Assembly (NCBI GenBank): GCA_031290295.1
Contig: JAITNT010000189.1
Coordinates: 1-12,029, forward strand
DNA length: 12,029 nucleotides
Source: Clostridiales bacterium
Lineage (GTDB): Bacteria > Bacillota > Clostridia > Christensenellales > DUVY01
Direction of reading: 5' to 3'
How positions within the stretch are numbered: the stretch's first letter is position 1; every line of letters starts with the position of its first letter. A model generated the notes under the pieces. It had not been told where the DNA came from and made no database searches. It saw only the letters and a program-made list of their open reading frames with translations. Position numbers and translations under genes: made by a program. Shown piece by piece: positions 1-5,778 of this stretch.

Positions 1-1284
1 GCGGTTACGCCGGGTGCGTATACCTACGGACAGAGCTTCCCGACCGTAGCCGACGGCGCGGCAAAGGGCGCAGACGGCAATACGCTCGCGGGACGCTTCG
101 AGTATAACGGTAACGGCGGTACGCTGTTGACGGGCGATAATGAAATCGGGTGGACGTTTGTACCGAACGATACGGCTAATTACGGCACGGCAAGCGGCAC
201 GGTAACCGTTACGGCGGGAAAAGCCGCGCCGAATATCGTAACGGAGCCGACGGTTACGGAGGCGTCGCGGTTTGCGGGGAACGTTCCCGTGATAGAGGGC
301 GGGACGGCGGAGGGCGCGTTCGGCGAACCGTTGTCGGGCGCATTTAGGTGGGCTAATCTCTATACGCTTGTAGACGGGTCAAATACGCTCTACTGGGTAT
401 TTACGCCGGACGACGCGGTAAATTACGTTGAGGCAACCGGAAATATCGAGGTAACGGTGGCGGGAGAGCCTGCGCCGATAGAGTTGGACTTCCCCTCGGG
501 TACCTATATTGAAGATTATGAGTCGATTACCGCGCTCGACCCGCTGTCCTCGGTAAAAATAGCGGGAACCGTAGCGGAAAAAATTTCCGGAACCGTCGTG
601 CCCGGGGAATTTATATGGGAGGACAAGGATAAGCTGCTGCAATACGGAATCAACGCATGCGCATGGGAATTTGTGCCCGACGTCGACGCGGACAAATATG
701 CGGAATTAACGGGGCAGTGCCAAATTAACGTTACGAAGAAACGCAAGCTTGACATTTTGCCGCTGACCTCGTCGCTCGGTCAGTTAGGAAATTTATATGC
801 GGGTACGGAGCTTTCTACGATCGCATTAGATACAGGGCTAATACTCGACGTGCAGTCGGGCTTGCTGTCGGGGTACGATTTCATGTTAGAGTGGGCAACC
901 GAGGTGCCGCGGCTCAAGGTCGGGTCGTACGCATACGGAATTAATTTCACTCCCTTTTCCGGCGCCGGCGACAATTATGAGGCGGGAAGCTATACGGCAA
1001 CGGTTGAGGCTCAAATTAACAAGCTGAACCCGCCGAATGAAAGCGAGCTGTATTCCGGTCCCGACATAGACGGCAGGATTAATCTTAAAACCGACCCTTC
1101 CTCTTTGATGACAGAAACCGGCGCGCCCGTGCCGAACGGTCGTATCGAGTGGGCTCAGGGCGGAGGAGAGCACCAGCTTGAATCCGGAATGCCTAACATA
1201 TTCGAGTGGCGGTTTGTCTTTGAAGATCCCGATATGGCGCAGTACTATGAAGAGTGCTTCGGTGCTATATCAGTGTATTACTAG
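1..1284 (+). CDS. Secreted/cell-surface protein with beta-sandwich repeats, C-terminal part (5' truncated)
   Basis: The frame is open from base 1, so the gene begins upstream of the window; the TTG at 127 is only an internal codon. The 427 visible residues form about five diverged units of 83-91 residues, near 1-230, 231-474, 475-747, 748-1020 and 1021-1281. The first three follow a shared pattern: a G-x-F-x-W-like strand, a turn, W-x-F-x-P-x-D, a Tyr a few residues on, and a closing V-T-V strand. Examples are WTFVPNDTANY and WVFTPDDAVNY. Units 4 and 5 are more degenerate. This matches the Ig-like or MBG-like repeats of large clostridial surface proteins, thought to act as stalks or adhesion modules. 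The stop follows the last strand directly (GAISVYY), so there is no LPxTG motif, SLH domain or C-terminal membrane anchor here. Any anchor or functional domain must be N-terminal, outside the window. The ligand is unknown. Confidence 0.8.
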   Translation, partial: AVTPGAYTYGQSFPTVADGAAKGADGNTLAGRFEYNGNGGTLLTGDNEIGWTFVPNDTANYGTASGTVTVTAGKAAPNIVTEPTVTEASRFAGNVPVIEGGTAEGAFGEPLSGAFRWANLYTLVDGSNTLYWVFTPDDAVNYVEATGNIEVTVAGEPAPIELDFPSGTYIEDYESITALDPLSSVKIAGTVAEKISGTVVPGEFIWEDKDKLLQYGINACAWEFVPDVDADKYAELTGQCQINVTKKRKLDILPLTSSLGQLGNLYAGTELSTIALDTGLILDVQSGLLSGYDFMLEWATEVPRLKVGSYAYGINFTPFSGAGDNYEAGSYTATVEAQINKLNPPNESELYSGPDIDGRINLKTDPSSLMTETGAPVPNGRIEWAQGGGEHQLESGMPNIFEWRFVFEDPDMAQYYEECFGAISVYY

Positions 1285-1299
1285 GCGCATAGAGGGTGT

Positions 1300-1458
1300 T
1301 TAATAAAACTGTTTCAGGTGCAGGAGGTACTCCTCCTTGCACGTCAGGTAATACTCCAGACGCTCGTCAACGCGGTCGTAGGGCGCGCTTCTAAGGCGCG
1401 CTTCGGCGGCGTCAAGATTCTTTCTGAGAATGTCCAAAACCTCGTAATCGTTCCTCAT
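1300..1458 (-). CDS. Small hypothetical protein, 52 residues
   Basis: On the minus strand an ATG at 1458 opens a 52-codon frame ending in TAA at 1300-1302. I do not recognise a family. The product is highly charged and rich in Tyr, Leu, Arg and Glu. It begins MRNDYEVLDILRKNLDAAEA and ends with YLLHLKQFY. It reads as two amphipathic helices joined by a turn near residues 24-28 (SAPYD). Codon use (GAC, GAG, CTG, GCG, TAC) resembles the confident genes nearby, and the composition is not that of an antisense shadow. It converges on the surface protein gene with 15 bases between the two stop codons. No clear Shine-Dalgarno sequence precedes the ATG, which lowers confidence. A weak promoter lies upstream. 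It could also be the remnant of a longer gene. Confidence 0.5.
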   Translation of the reverse strand: MRNDYEVLDILRKNLDAAEARLRSAPYDRVDERLEYYLTCKEEYLLHLKQFY

Positions 1459-1484
1459 AGCGATAGTATTTGTATACGGTGTTT

Positions 1485-1513
1485 TTTATATACGGGAGTA
1501 GGGGGCAAGTAAA
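1485..1513 (-). promoter_or_regulatory. Possible promoter for the 52-residue minus-strand ORF
   Basis: On the minus strand TTTACT (plus coordinates 1508-1513) is followed after 17 bp by TATAAA (1485-1490). The -35 box matches the sigma-70/SigA consensus at four of six bases and the -10 box at five of six. A start about seven bases after the -10 would give a leader of roughly 20 bases before the ATG at 1458. The stretch is AT-rich, so a chance match is quite possible. Confidence 0.3.
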
Positions 1514-1520
1514 TTGTATC

Positions 1521-1592
1521 GGAGCGATAAAAGCGGCGAAGCGGGGAAAAAGAGGACAAGTTAGAACTGGATTGCCGCGCCGCTTACGCTCC
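1521..1592. repeat. Imperfect foldback (inverted repeat) element
   Basis: The left arm contains GGAGCG (1521-1526), AAGCGGCG (1531-1538) and GCGG (1541-1544). These pair in order with CGCTCC (1587-1592), CGCCGCTT (1579-1586) and CCGC (1575-1578), leaving a loop of about 30 bases with small bulges. The loop contains AAAGAGGACAA, a word that recurs at 3709-3719. TCGGAGCGATAAAAG at its left edge recurs, with one extra A, in the palindrome at 3625-3675. It may be an intergenic repeat or a small folded RNA; it has no U-tract and so is not a standard terminator. Confidence 0.5.
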
Positions 1593-1694
1593 TCTTCTGA
1601 ACCTTCGTCGTTCGACGTACAACAAACATATATAAATTCGCGCGTTGTTACCATAATTTTACAGAAAATTTATTAAAACGTATAAAATACAAGA
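1593..1694. other. AT-rich non-coding stretch upstream of proS
   Basis: Between the foldback element and the proS promoter the sequence becomes strongly AT-rich. It holds a short 12-base dyad (CGTCGTTCGACG, 1606-1617). No ORF with believable codon use is seen on either strand, and there is no T-box leader signature, consistent with the promoter lying directly against the gene. Confidence 0.4.
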
Positions 1695-1723
1695 TTGACA
1701 AATAATTACAACTATGTTATATT
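1695..1723 (+). promoter_or_regulatory. proS promoter, SigA type, predicted leaderless
   Basis: A perfect -35 box TTGACA (1695-1700) is followed by a 17-bp spacer and TATATT (1718-1723, five of six). Only six bases separate the -10 box from the A of the proS ATG at 1730, so the predicted transcription start falls on or next to the initiation codon. No Shine-Dalgarno sequence is present in the intervening bases. Confidence 0.75.
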
Positions 1724-1729
1724 AATTTA

Positions 1730-3163
1730 ATGGCAGATTTGAATTTTGTAAAAGAAATCGCGGATATCGATTCGGATTTTACGCAATGGTACACGGACGT
1801 AATTCTAAAGACCCGGCTTGTCGATTACGGACCGGTAAAGGGAACCATGGTTATACGTCCGTACGGGTATTCTATTTGGGAAATCATACAGGCGGAGCTT
1901 AATGCGAGATTCAAGGCTACCGGGCATTTTAACGCTTATTTTCCTTTGCTGATTCCGCAGAGCTTCCTTATGAGAGAAGCCGAGCACGTCGAGGGCTTTG
2001 CCCCGGAGTGCGCCATGGTAACGCACGTAGGCAAGGAGCCGCTTGCGGAACCGCTCGTCATACGCCCGACCTCGGAAACAATCATTTGCGAGATGTATTC
2101 AAAGTGGATACAGTCGTGGCGCGATTTGCCCGTCAAATATAACCAGTGGGCAAACGTGCTGCGTTGGGAAAAAACCACGCGTCCTTTTTTGCGCACCTCC
2201 GAATTCCTGTGGCAGGAGGGGCATACCGTACACGCTACCGCGGAGGAAGCGCAGGCCGAAACGATACAGATGCTGGGCGTTTATGAGGAATTCTGTAAAA
2301 CCGTCCTCGCTATGCCGGTTATTACGGGGCGCAAATCCGAAAAAGAAAAATTTGCCGGCGCCGCGGCTACATACAGTATCGAGGCCATGATGCTCGACGG
2401 AAAATCCCTGCAAGCGGGAACCTCGCACTTTTTGGGCGAAAACTTCGCTAAGGCTTTCGACATCAAATTCCTGGACAAGGACAACAAGCTTAAATACGGC
2501 AACCAAAGCTCGTGGGGCGTGTCTACGCGTCTTATCGGCGCGCTGATAATGGTGCACGGCGACGGACGCGGGCTCAAGCTGCCGCCGCGCGTCGCGCCCT
2601 ATCAGGTAGTTATCGTGCCTATCGCCACGCACAAAGCGGGCGTGACGGAAGCCGCGCGGGAAATTTCGGCGGGGCTGCAAAAGGTCGGCGTGCGCGTTTA
2701 TTTGGACGAGCGCGATATGTCGCCCGGGTGGAAGTTCAACGAGTGGGAAATGAAGGGCGTACCCTGCCGCATAGAGGTAGGGCCGCGCGACCTCGAGACC
2801 GGCACGGTAAGCGTAATGCGGCGCGACACTCTGGAAAAAAGCCCGCTCGCCGTCAAGGATGTCAAAAAAGGCATACCTTCTCTTCTGAACAAAATACAGC
2901 GTTCGATGTACGCTAAGGCCTCGGCTTTTATGAAATCGAACATAGTCAAGGCAAGGACGCTCAAGGCGTTGGGCAACGCCGTTAACTCCAAAAAATTTGC
3001 GCTTTCAATGTGGTGCGGCGATCCGAAATGCGAAGCGCATATCAAAGAAACCTTTCAGGCTACAAGCCGCAACATGCCGTTCGATCAGACGCCTATAGCC
3101 GATCGTTGCGTGGTATGCGGCAAATCCGCCAAATTCAAAATTTATTTCGCAAAGGCTTATTAA
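1730..3163 (+). CDS. proS: Proline-tRNA ligase, short (archaeal/eukaryote-like, ProS type 3) form
   Basis: This cytoplasmic class II aminoacyl-tRNA synthetase charges tRNA-Pro with proline using ATP. It has 477 residues, the usual length of the short type that lacks the INS editing domain of E. coli-type ProRS. Landmarks are the N-terminal DFTQWYTDVI, the IRPYGYSIWE segment (motif 1 region), PTSET at 113-117, motif 2 around RTSEFLWQEGHT (155-166), and motif 3 around HGDGRGLKLPP from residue 276. The anticodon-binding domain starts near 290 with YQVVIVPI. A C-terminal zinc-type module carries Cys429, Cys434, Cys460 and Cys463, and the chain ends in Tyr as this family does. The ATG fits family alignments and lies at the predicted transcription start. 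It is transcribed alone: the next gene is 249 bases away and the flanking genes are unrelated. Confidence 0.97.
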   Translation: MADLNFVKEIADIDSDFTQWYTDVILKTRLVDYGPVKGTMVIRPYGYSIWEIIQAELNARFKATGHFNAYFPLLIPQSFLMREAEHVEGFAPECAMVTHVGKEPLAEPLVIRPTSETIICEMYSKWIQSWRDLPVKYNQWANVLRWEKTTRPFLRTSEFLWQEGHTVHATAEEAQAETIQMLGVYEEFCKTVLAMPVITGRKSEKEKFAGAAATYSIEAMMLDGKSLQAGTSHFLGENFAKAFDIKFLDKDNKLKYGNQSSWGVSTRLIGALIMVHGDGRGLKLPPRVAPYQVVIVPIATHKAGVTEAAREISAGLQKVGVRVYLDERDMSPGWKFNEWEMKGVPCRIEVGPRDLETGTVSVMRRDTLEKSPLAVKDVKKGIPSLLNKIQRSMYAKASAFMKSNIVKARTLKALGNAVNSKKFALSMWCGDPKCEAHIKETFQATSRNMPFDQTPIADRCVVCGKSAKFKIYFAKAY

Positions 3164-3412
3164 CCGGCAAAAAAGCTTAATAGATTATGTCAACTCCCGC
3201 GCCTAAGCTGTAAGCCGGCGGCAAGAGAGGGTAATTTCGGCATATTACTTTTTTTGTGCGGAATTGCCAAGGTGCCTTGACCGTCGGCTGCGGACGCGCA
3301 CGGGGCGCTTGCCGGACGGCGAAGTAAAAGGCGCAAAAGGAGCAAAAAAAGTGAACGGCGTAAAACAAAGAACAAAATACGATAAAAAAATATAAAACGA
3401 GGAAATAAAATC
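3164..3412. other. Non-coding region between proS and the XRE gene, with several dyads
   Basis: No believable ORF is seen. Just after proS, CCGGC and AAGCTTA near 3165-3180 can pair imperfectly with TAAGCT and GCCGG near 3205-3223, possibly a weak 3' structure. A perfect 12-base dyad CAAGG-TG-CCTTG lies at 3268-3279. A GC-rich hairpin pairs CCGTCGGC (3281-3288) with GCCGGACGG (3311-3319, one bulged base). The last 90 bases are purine-rich, with A-runs separated by GGCGC and GGAGC. I could not find a convincing -35/-10 pair for the downstream regulator. Confidence 0.4.
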
Positions 3413-3622
3413 ATGGAAGCAAATTTCGGAAAGAATCTCAAAGCAAACAGAACGGAGCGCAAGCTCAGCCAATGTCAGGTGGCGCATCAGATCGGGTGTA
3501 CGCAGCAATGTGTAAGCGGATGGGAGAACGGCAAAATAGAGCCGACCATGAGCTACCTTTGGAAGCTTGCCGACGTATTCGACATCTCGATAGATATCCT
3601 TATCGGCCGCAGAGATTACTAA
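3413..3622 (+). CDS. XRE/Cro-type HTH transcriptional regulator, small single-domain
   Basis: A 69-residue protein that is almost entirely a Cro/C1-type helix-turn-helix (HTH_3), from about residue 6 to 65. The DNA-reading region is QVAHQIGCTQQCVSGWENGK (22-41), with the W-E-N-G-K turn and IEPTMSYLWKLADVFDISID that typify this family. No effector or dimerisation domain is present. The ATG follows GAGG at 3399-3402 with ten bases of spacing. It is a DNA-binding cytoplasmic repressor or activator. The nearest gene downstream in the same direction is the ABC exporter operon 317 bases away, which has its own promoter, so regulation of that operon or of itself is only a possibility. A perfect 24-bp inverted repeat begins two bases after the stop codon. 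Confidence 0.85.
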   Translation: MEANFGKNLKANRTERKLSQCQVAHQIGCTQQCVSGWENGKIEPTMSYLWKLADVFDISIDILIGRRDY

Positions 3623-3624
3623 AA

Positions 3625-3675
3625 CCGTGTCGGAGCGAATAAAAGTCCAACGGACTTTTATTCGCTCCGACACGG
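3625..3675. repeat. Perfect 24-bp inverted repeat with 3-base centre
   Basis: The left arm 3625-3648 starts CCGTGTCGGAGCG and the right arm 3652-3675 ends CGCTCCGACACGG. The arms are exactly complementary over 24 bases with AAC between. It starts two bases after the stop of the XRE gene. As RNA it would be a very stable hairpin, but G residues and not a U-run follow, so it is not a standard Rho-independent terminator. It could still block 3' exonucleases or Rho-independently reduce readthrough. The arm contains TCGGAGCGAATAAAAG, shared with the foldback at 1521. Confidence 0.85.
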
Positions 3676-3900
3676 GGGTGAGAGAGTAAGAGAATCGTAT
3701 GGGGCGATGAAAGAGGACAACAAGGCAAGTAATTGTCTTCGCCGCTTACCATTCCCCGTCCGCTTTTTACGCCGTATGCTCCGCTTACGCTCAACCGCCT
3801 GCGTTCGGCATAGAGCTTTTTCGCCGGGTATCACCTGAAAAAAGAATATGTTTTTTCATGCGTATGCCCCGCTTCGCCGACAGGCAGGTCACCAAAATTC
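3676..3900. repeat. Non-coding stretch with degenerate foldbacks and short direct repeats
   Basis: No believable gene. At 3705-3757 the ends GGGGCGATG and CATTCCCC are partly complementary and enclose GACAA...TTGTC. The words GGCAAGTAA(A)TTGT and AAAGAGGACAA are shared with 1505-1560, and CCGCTTACGCTC occurs both at 1579-1590 and at 3781-3792. CGTATGCYCCGCTT occurs directly repeated at 3773-3786 and 3861-3874. An A6/T6 hairpin (TGAAAAAA 3836-3843 with TTTTTTCA 3851-3858) lies between them. These look like decayed copies of an intergenic repeat family. Confidence 0.4.
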
Positions 3901-3930
3901 TTGACACCGTTACGCGTCTTTTGATACAAT
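3901..3930 (+). promoter_or_regulatory. Promoter of the ABC exporter operon, predicted leaderless or nearly so
   Basis: Perfect TTGACA (3901-3906), 18-bp spacer, then TACAAT (3925-3930, five of six). The ATG of the ATPase gene is at 3939, only eight bases beyond the -10 box, so the predicted start lies within about two bases of the initiation codon. No Shine-Dalgarno sequence precedes the ATG. Confidence 0.7.
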
Positions 3931-3938
3931 AAGATTAG

Positions 3939-4604
3939 ATGATTGACATAAGGAATATTTTCAAGGAATATCATGGTTTTTTTGCGCTTAAGGACGTGTC
4001 GCTGACGGTTGAAGCCGGCGAATTTGTCGCGCTTGTCGGGGCTAGCGGCAGCGGTAAATCAACGCTTCTTAATATTATCGGGCAAATCGACGTGCCCGCT
4101 AAGGGAGAGGTCGTTATCGACGGCGTAGTCACCTCGGCAATGAACGACAACCAAAAGGCCGGGCTTCGCAATAAGCTGTTCGGGTTTATTTTTCAGTCGT
4201 TTTATTTGGAATCAAAATATTCGGTATTAAAGAACGTGGAAATTCCTCTCATCATAAGGGGGTTGCGCGCGACCGAGCGAAAAACGCTTGCCGTGAATGC
4301 GCTCGAAACCGTAGGACTTAAGGACAAAGCAAAAAATCTTGCGGGAACGCTGTCGGGCGGAGAAATGCAACGCGCCGCTATTGCCAGAGCGATAGCGGGA
4401 AATCCGCAAATAATTTTGGCGGACGAGCCTTGCGGAAATTTGGACACGGTGAACGGCGGGGTCATTTTGAACCTGCTCAAGGCGTTAAACGATGCCGGGA
4501 AAACGGTTATTATGGTTACGCACAATTCGGAGCACGCCATGGCGGCAACGAGGTTGATACGGTTGAAGGACGGAGAGCTTGTGAGCGATGAAAAACATCC
4601 TTGA
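3939..4604 (+). CDS. ABC transporter ATP-binding protein, MacB/LolD (FtsX-partner) type
   Basis: A cytoplasmic ATPase of 221 residues, the normal size for the MacB/LolD group. Visible motifs are Walker A GASGSGKST (34-42), the Q-loop in FQSFYLE, signature LSGGEMQRAAIARA starting at 138, Walker B ILADEP with Asp162-Glu163, D-loop NLD, and the switch histidine His195 in MVTHNSEHA. All catalytic residues are intact. The start ATG gives the usual MIDIRNI opening of the family. Its last 17 bases overlap the first permease gene, so the two are translationally coupled. It should energise the two FtsX-type permeases that follow, for export or mechanical work at the membrane. The substrate cannot be read from the sequence. 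Confidence 0.93.
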   Translation: MIDIRNIFKEYHGFFALKDVSLTVEAGEFVALVGASGSGKSTLLNIIGQIDVPAKGEVVIDGVVTSAMNDNQKAGLRNKLFGFIFQSFYLESKYSVLKNVEIPLIIRGLRATERKTLAVNALETVGLKDKAKNLAGTLSGGEMQRAAIARAIAGNPQIILADEPCGNLDTVNGGVILNLLKALNDAGKTVIMVTHNSEHAMAATRLIRLKDGELVSDEKHP

Positions 4605-5775
4605 CCTTTTTTTAACCGAGATAAAAAGCGTATATAAGCAGTGTATCGTTTTTATACTGATAGCGAGCTTGGTCTTTACATTATCTATCAGCTTGTTTTG
4701 CCTTTCGTTCGACGTGATAAAGGGTTATAAAGCCTATCTGGACGAGATGTTTGCGGACGGACTATCCTTTGAGTTAAACGTCAAAAGCTTCGACGATTTT
4801 TTACGGGCAGGCGGAGCGGCGGATTATTTGAAAATCGACGTGTGGAATTTTACCGATGACGTAAATTTCAGCTTTAACGGCGTCATCGTTTCCGACGAGG
4901 ATTCGGAGGAATACTCAATTTTTTTCGGCGACGCTTATGTGTTTAGGAGCGCCTTGCCGAATGCCTGCCGCGGCGCAAGACTGGTAAGCGGAAGATGGTG
5001 GACGGACGGCGATAATCTCAAGCAGAACGGCTTTTACAATATTTTTATATCGTCGCAGACTGCGGAAGCGCTCGGGATTAACGCGGGTGAGAGGCTGCAA
5101 ATGAGTTTCCCGTATACTAATGCCGCCGTCGCCGAATTGACCGTCGCCGGTATATACGAGGGGGAGGACGTAGGCGACTTTGTTTGCCCGGCATATTTTA
5201 TTTACGGTATATTTGAGAGCGTCGCCGCAACCGACTATACCGACGGCGTTTATGTCTACTACTACGGAGAGGTTGCCGAGGCCTCGGATATTTTTGACGC
5301 CGTATCCGCCTTGCGGCGCGGCGGATTCAAGCCCGAGCTTTTTCTGCTTGAAGAAATAGACCTTGTCAACGCCGCGCGCTATATTTTGATTACAATTTCT
5401 GTAATCTCATTTCTGATTACAAGCTTTATACTAAACAACATAGTTACGATAACGGTTAACGCGCGGCAGCGGTTCATAGCGCAGCTGAAGCTTCTCGGGG
5501 CGAAATCGTCCCTTGTAGCCGCGCTGTATTACTCCTTTTTGCTGTTTTCGTTCCTTGCTTCCTTTGCGTTAGGGAGCGCGCTGAGCGTTCTGCTTAAAAA
5601 CTATTACAGCGGGATAGTGAATACCACGCTTGACTTTACGGTAACGCTGAATATGTATCCGGCGGTGCTCCTAGCGTTATTTTTAACCGGCGTCGTTATT
5701 TTGGCGGTTCGCTTTGTATTGTTCGGAAGAAAAATTAACAAAATACAGCCGATAGACTGCGTGAGGAGCGAATAG
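4588..5775 (+). CDS. ABC transporter permease, FtsX/MacB family (first of pair)
   Basis: A 395-residue membrane protein with the FtsX/MacB plan: one N-terminal membrane segment (about 19-43), a large extracytoplasmic domain of about 220 residues, and three C-terminal segments (about 265-290, 310-333, 357-380). Between segments 2 and 3 lies the cytoplasmic coupling region RQRFIAQLKLLGAKSS, which contacts the ATPase in this family. The extracytoplasmic domain is acidic and aromatic-rich and is not a match I can name. The ATG overlaps the end of the ATPase gene, with GGAGAG upstream as ribosome binding site. It is followed after three bases by a second, unequal permease, so the exporter is probably a heterodimer. 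Confidence 0.88.
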   Translation: MKNILDLFLTEIKSVYKQCIVFILIASLVFTLSISLFCLSFDVIKGYKAYLDEMFADGLSFELNVKSFDDFLRAGGAADYLKIDVWNFTDDVNFSFNGVIVSDEDSEEYSIFFGDAYVFRSALPNACRGARLVSGRWWTDGDNLKQNGFYNIFISSQTAEALGINAGERLQMSFPYTNAAVAELTVAGIYEGEDVGDFVCPAYFIYGIFESVAATDYTDGVYVYYYGEVAEASDIFDAVSALRRGGFKPELFLLEEIDLVNAARYILITISVISFLITSFILNNIVTITVNARQRFIAQLKLLGAKSSLVAALYYSFLLFSFLASFALGSALSVLLKNYYSGIVNTTLDFTVTLNMYPAVLLALFLTGVVILAVRFVLFGRKINKIQPIDCVRSE

Positions 5776-5778
5776 TAT

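Noticed and set aside
1412..1654. 80-codon minus-strand frame overlapping the 52-residue ORF
   Set aside because: It runs through the foldback repeat, has a Cys/Pro/Phe-rich unlikely product, and is in a different frame from the better 52-codon ORF.
1470..1676. 68-codon plus-strand frame upstream of proS
   Set aside because: It translates the foldback repeat, with low-complexity Arg/Ser stretches, no ribosome binding site and no coding-like codon use.
2099..2680. 193-codon minus-strand frame inside proS
   Set aside because: It is fully antisense to a well-conserved synthetase and its composition (Arg, His, Gly) is typical of a shadow frame.
3245..3673. 142-codon minus-strand frame across the XRE gene and its upstream gap
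   Set aside because: It is antisense to a clear HTH gene; its Phe-rich product comes from the reverse of A-rich purine tracts and from the palindrome.
3625..3675. Rho-independent terminator for the XRE gene
   Set aside because: The hairpin is very strong but is followed by GGGGTGAGAG and not a T-run, so the terminator label is not supported.
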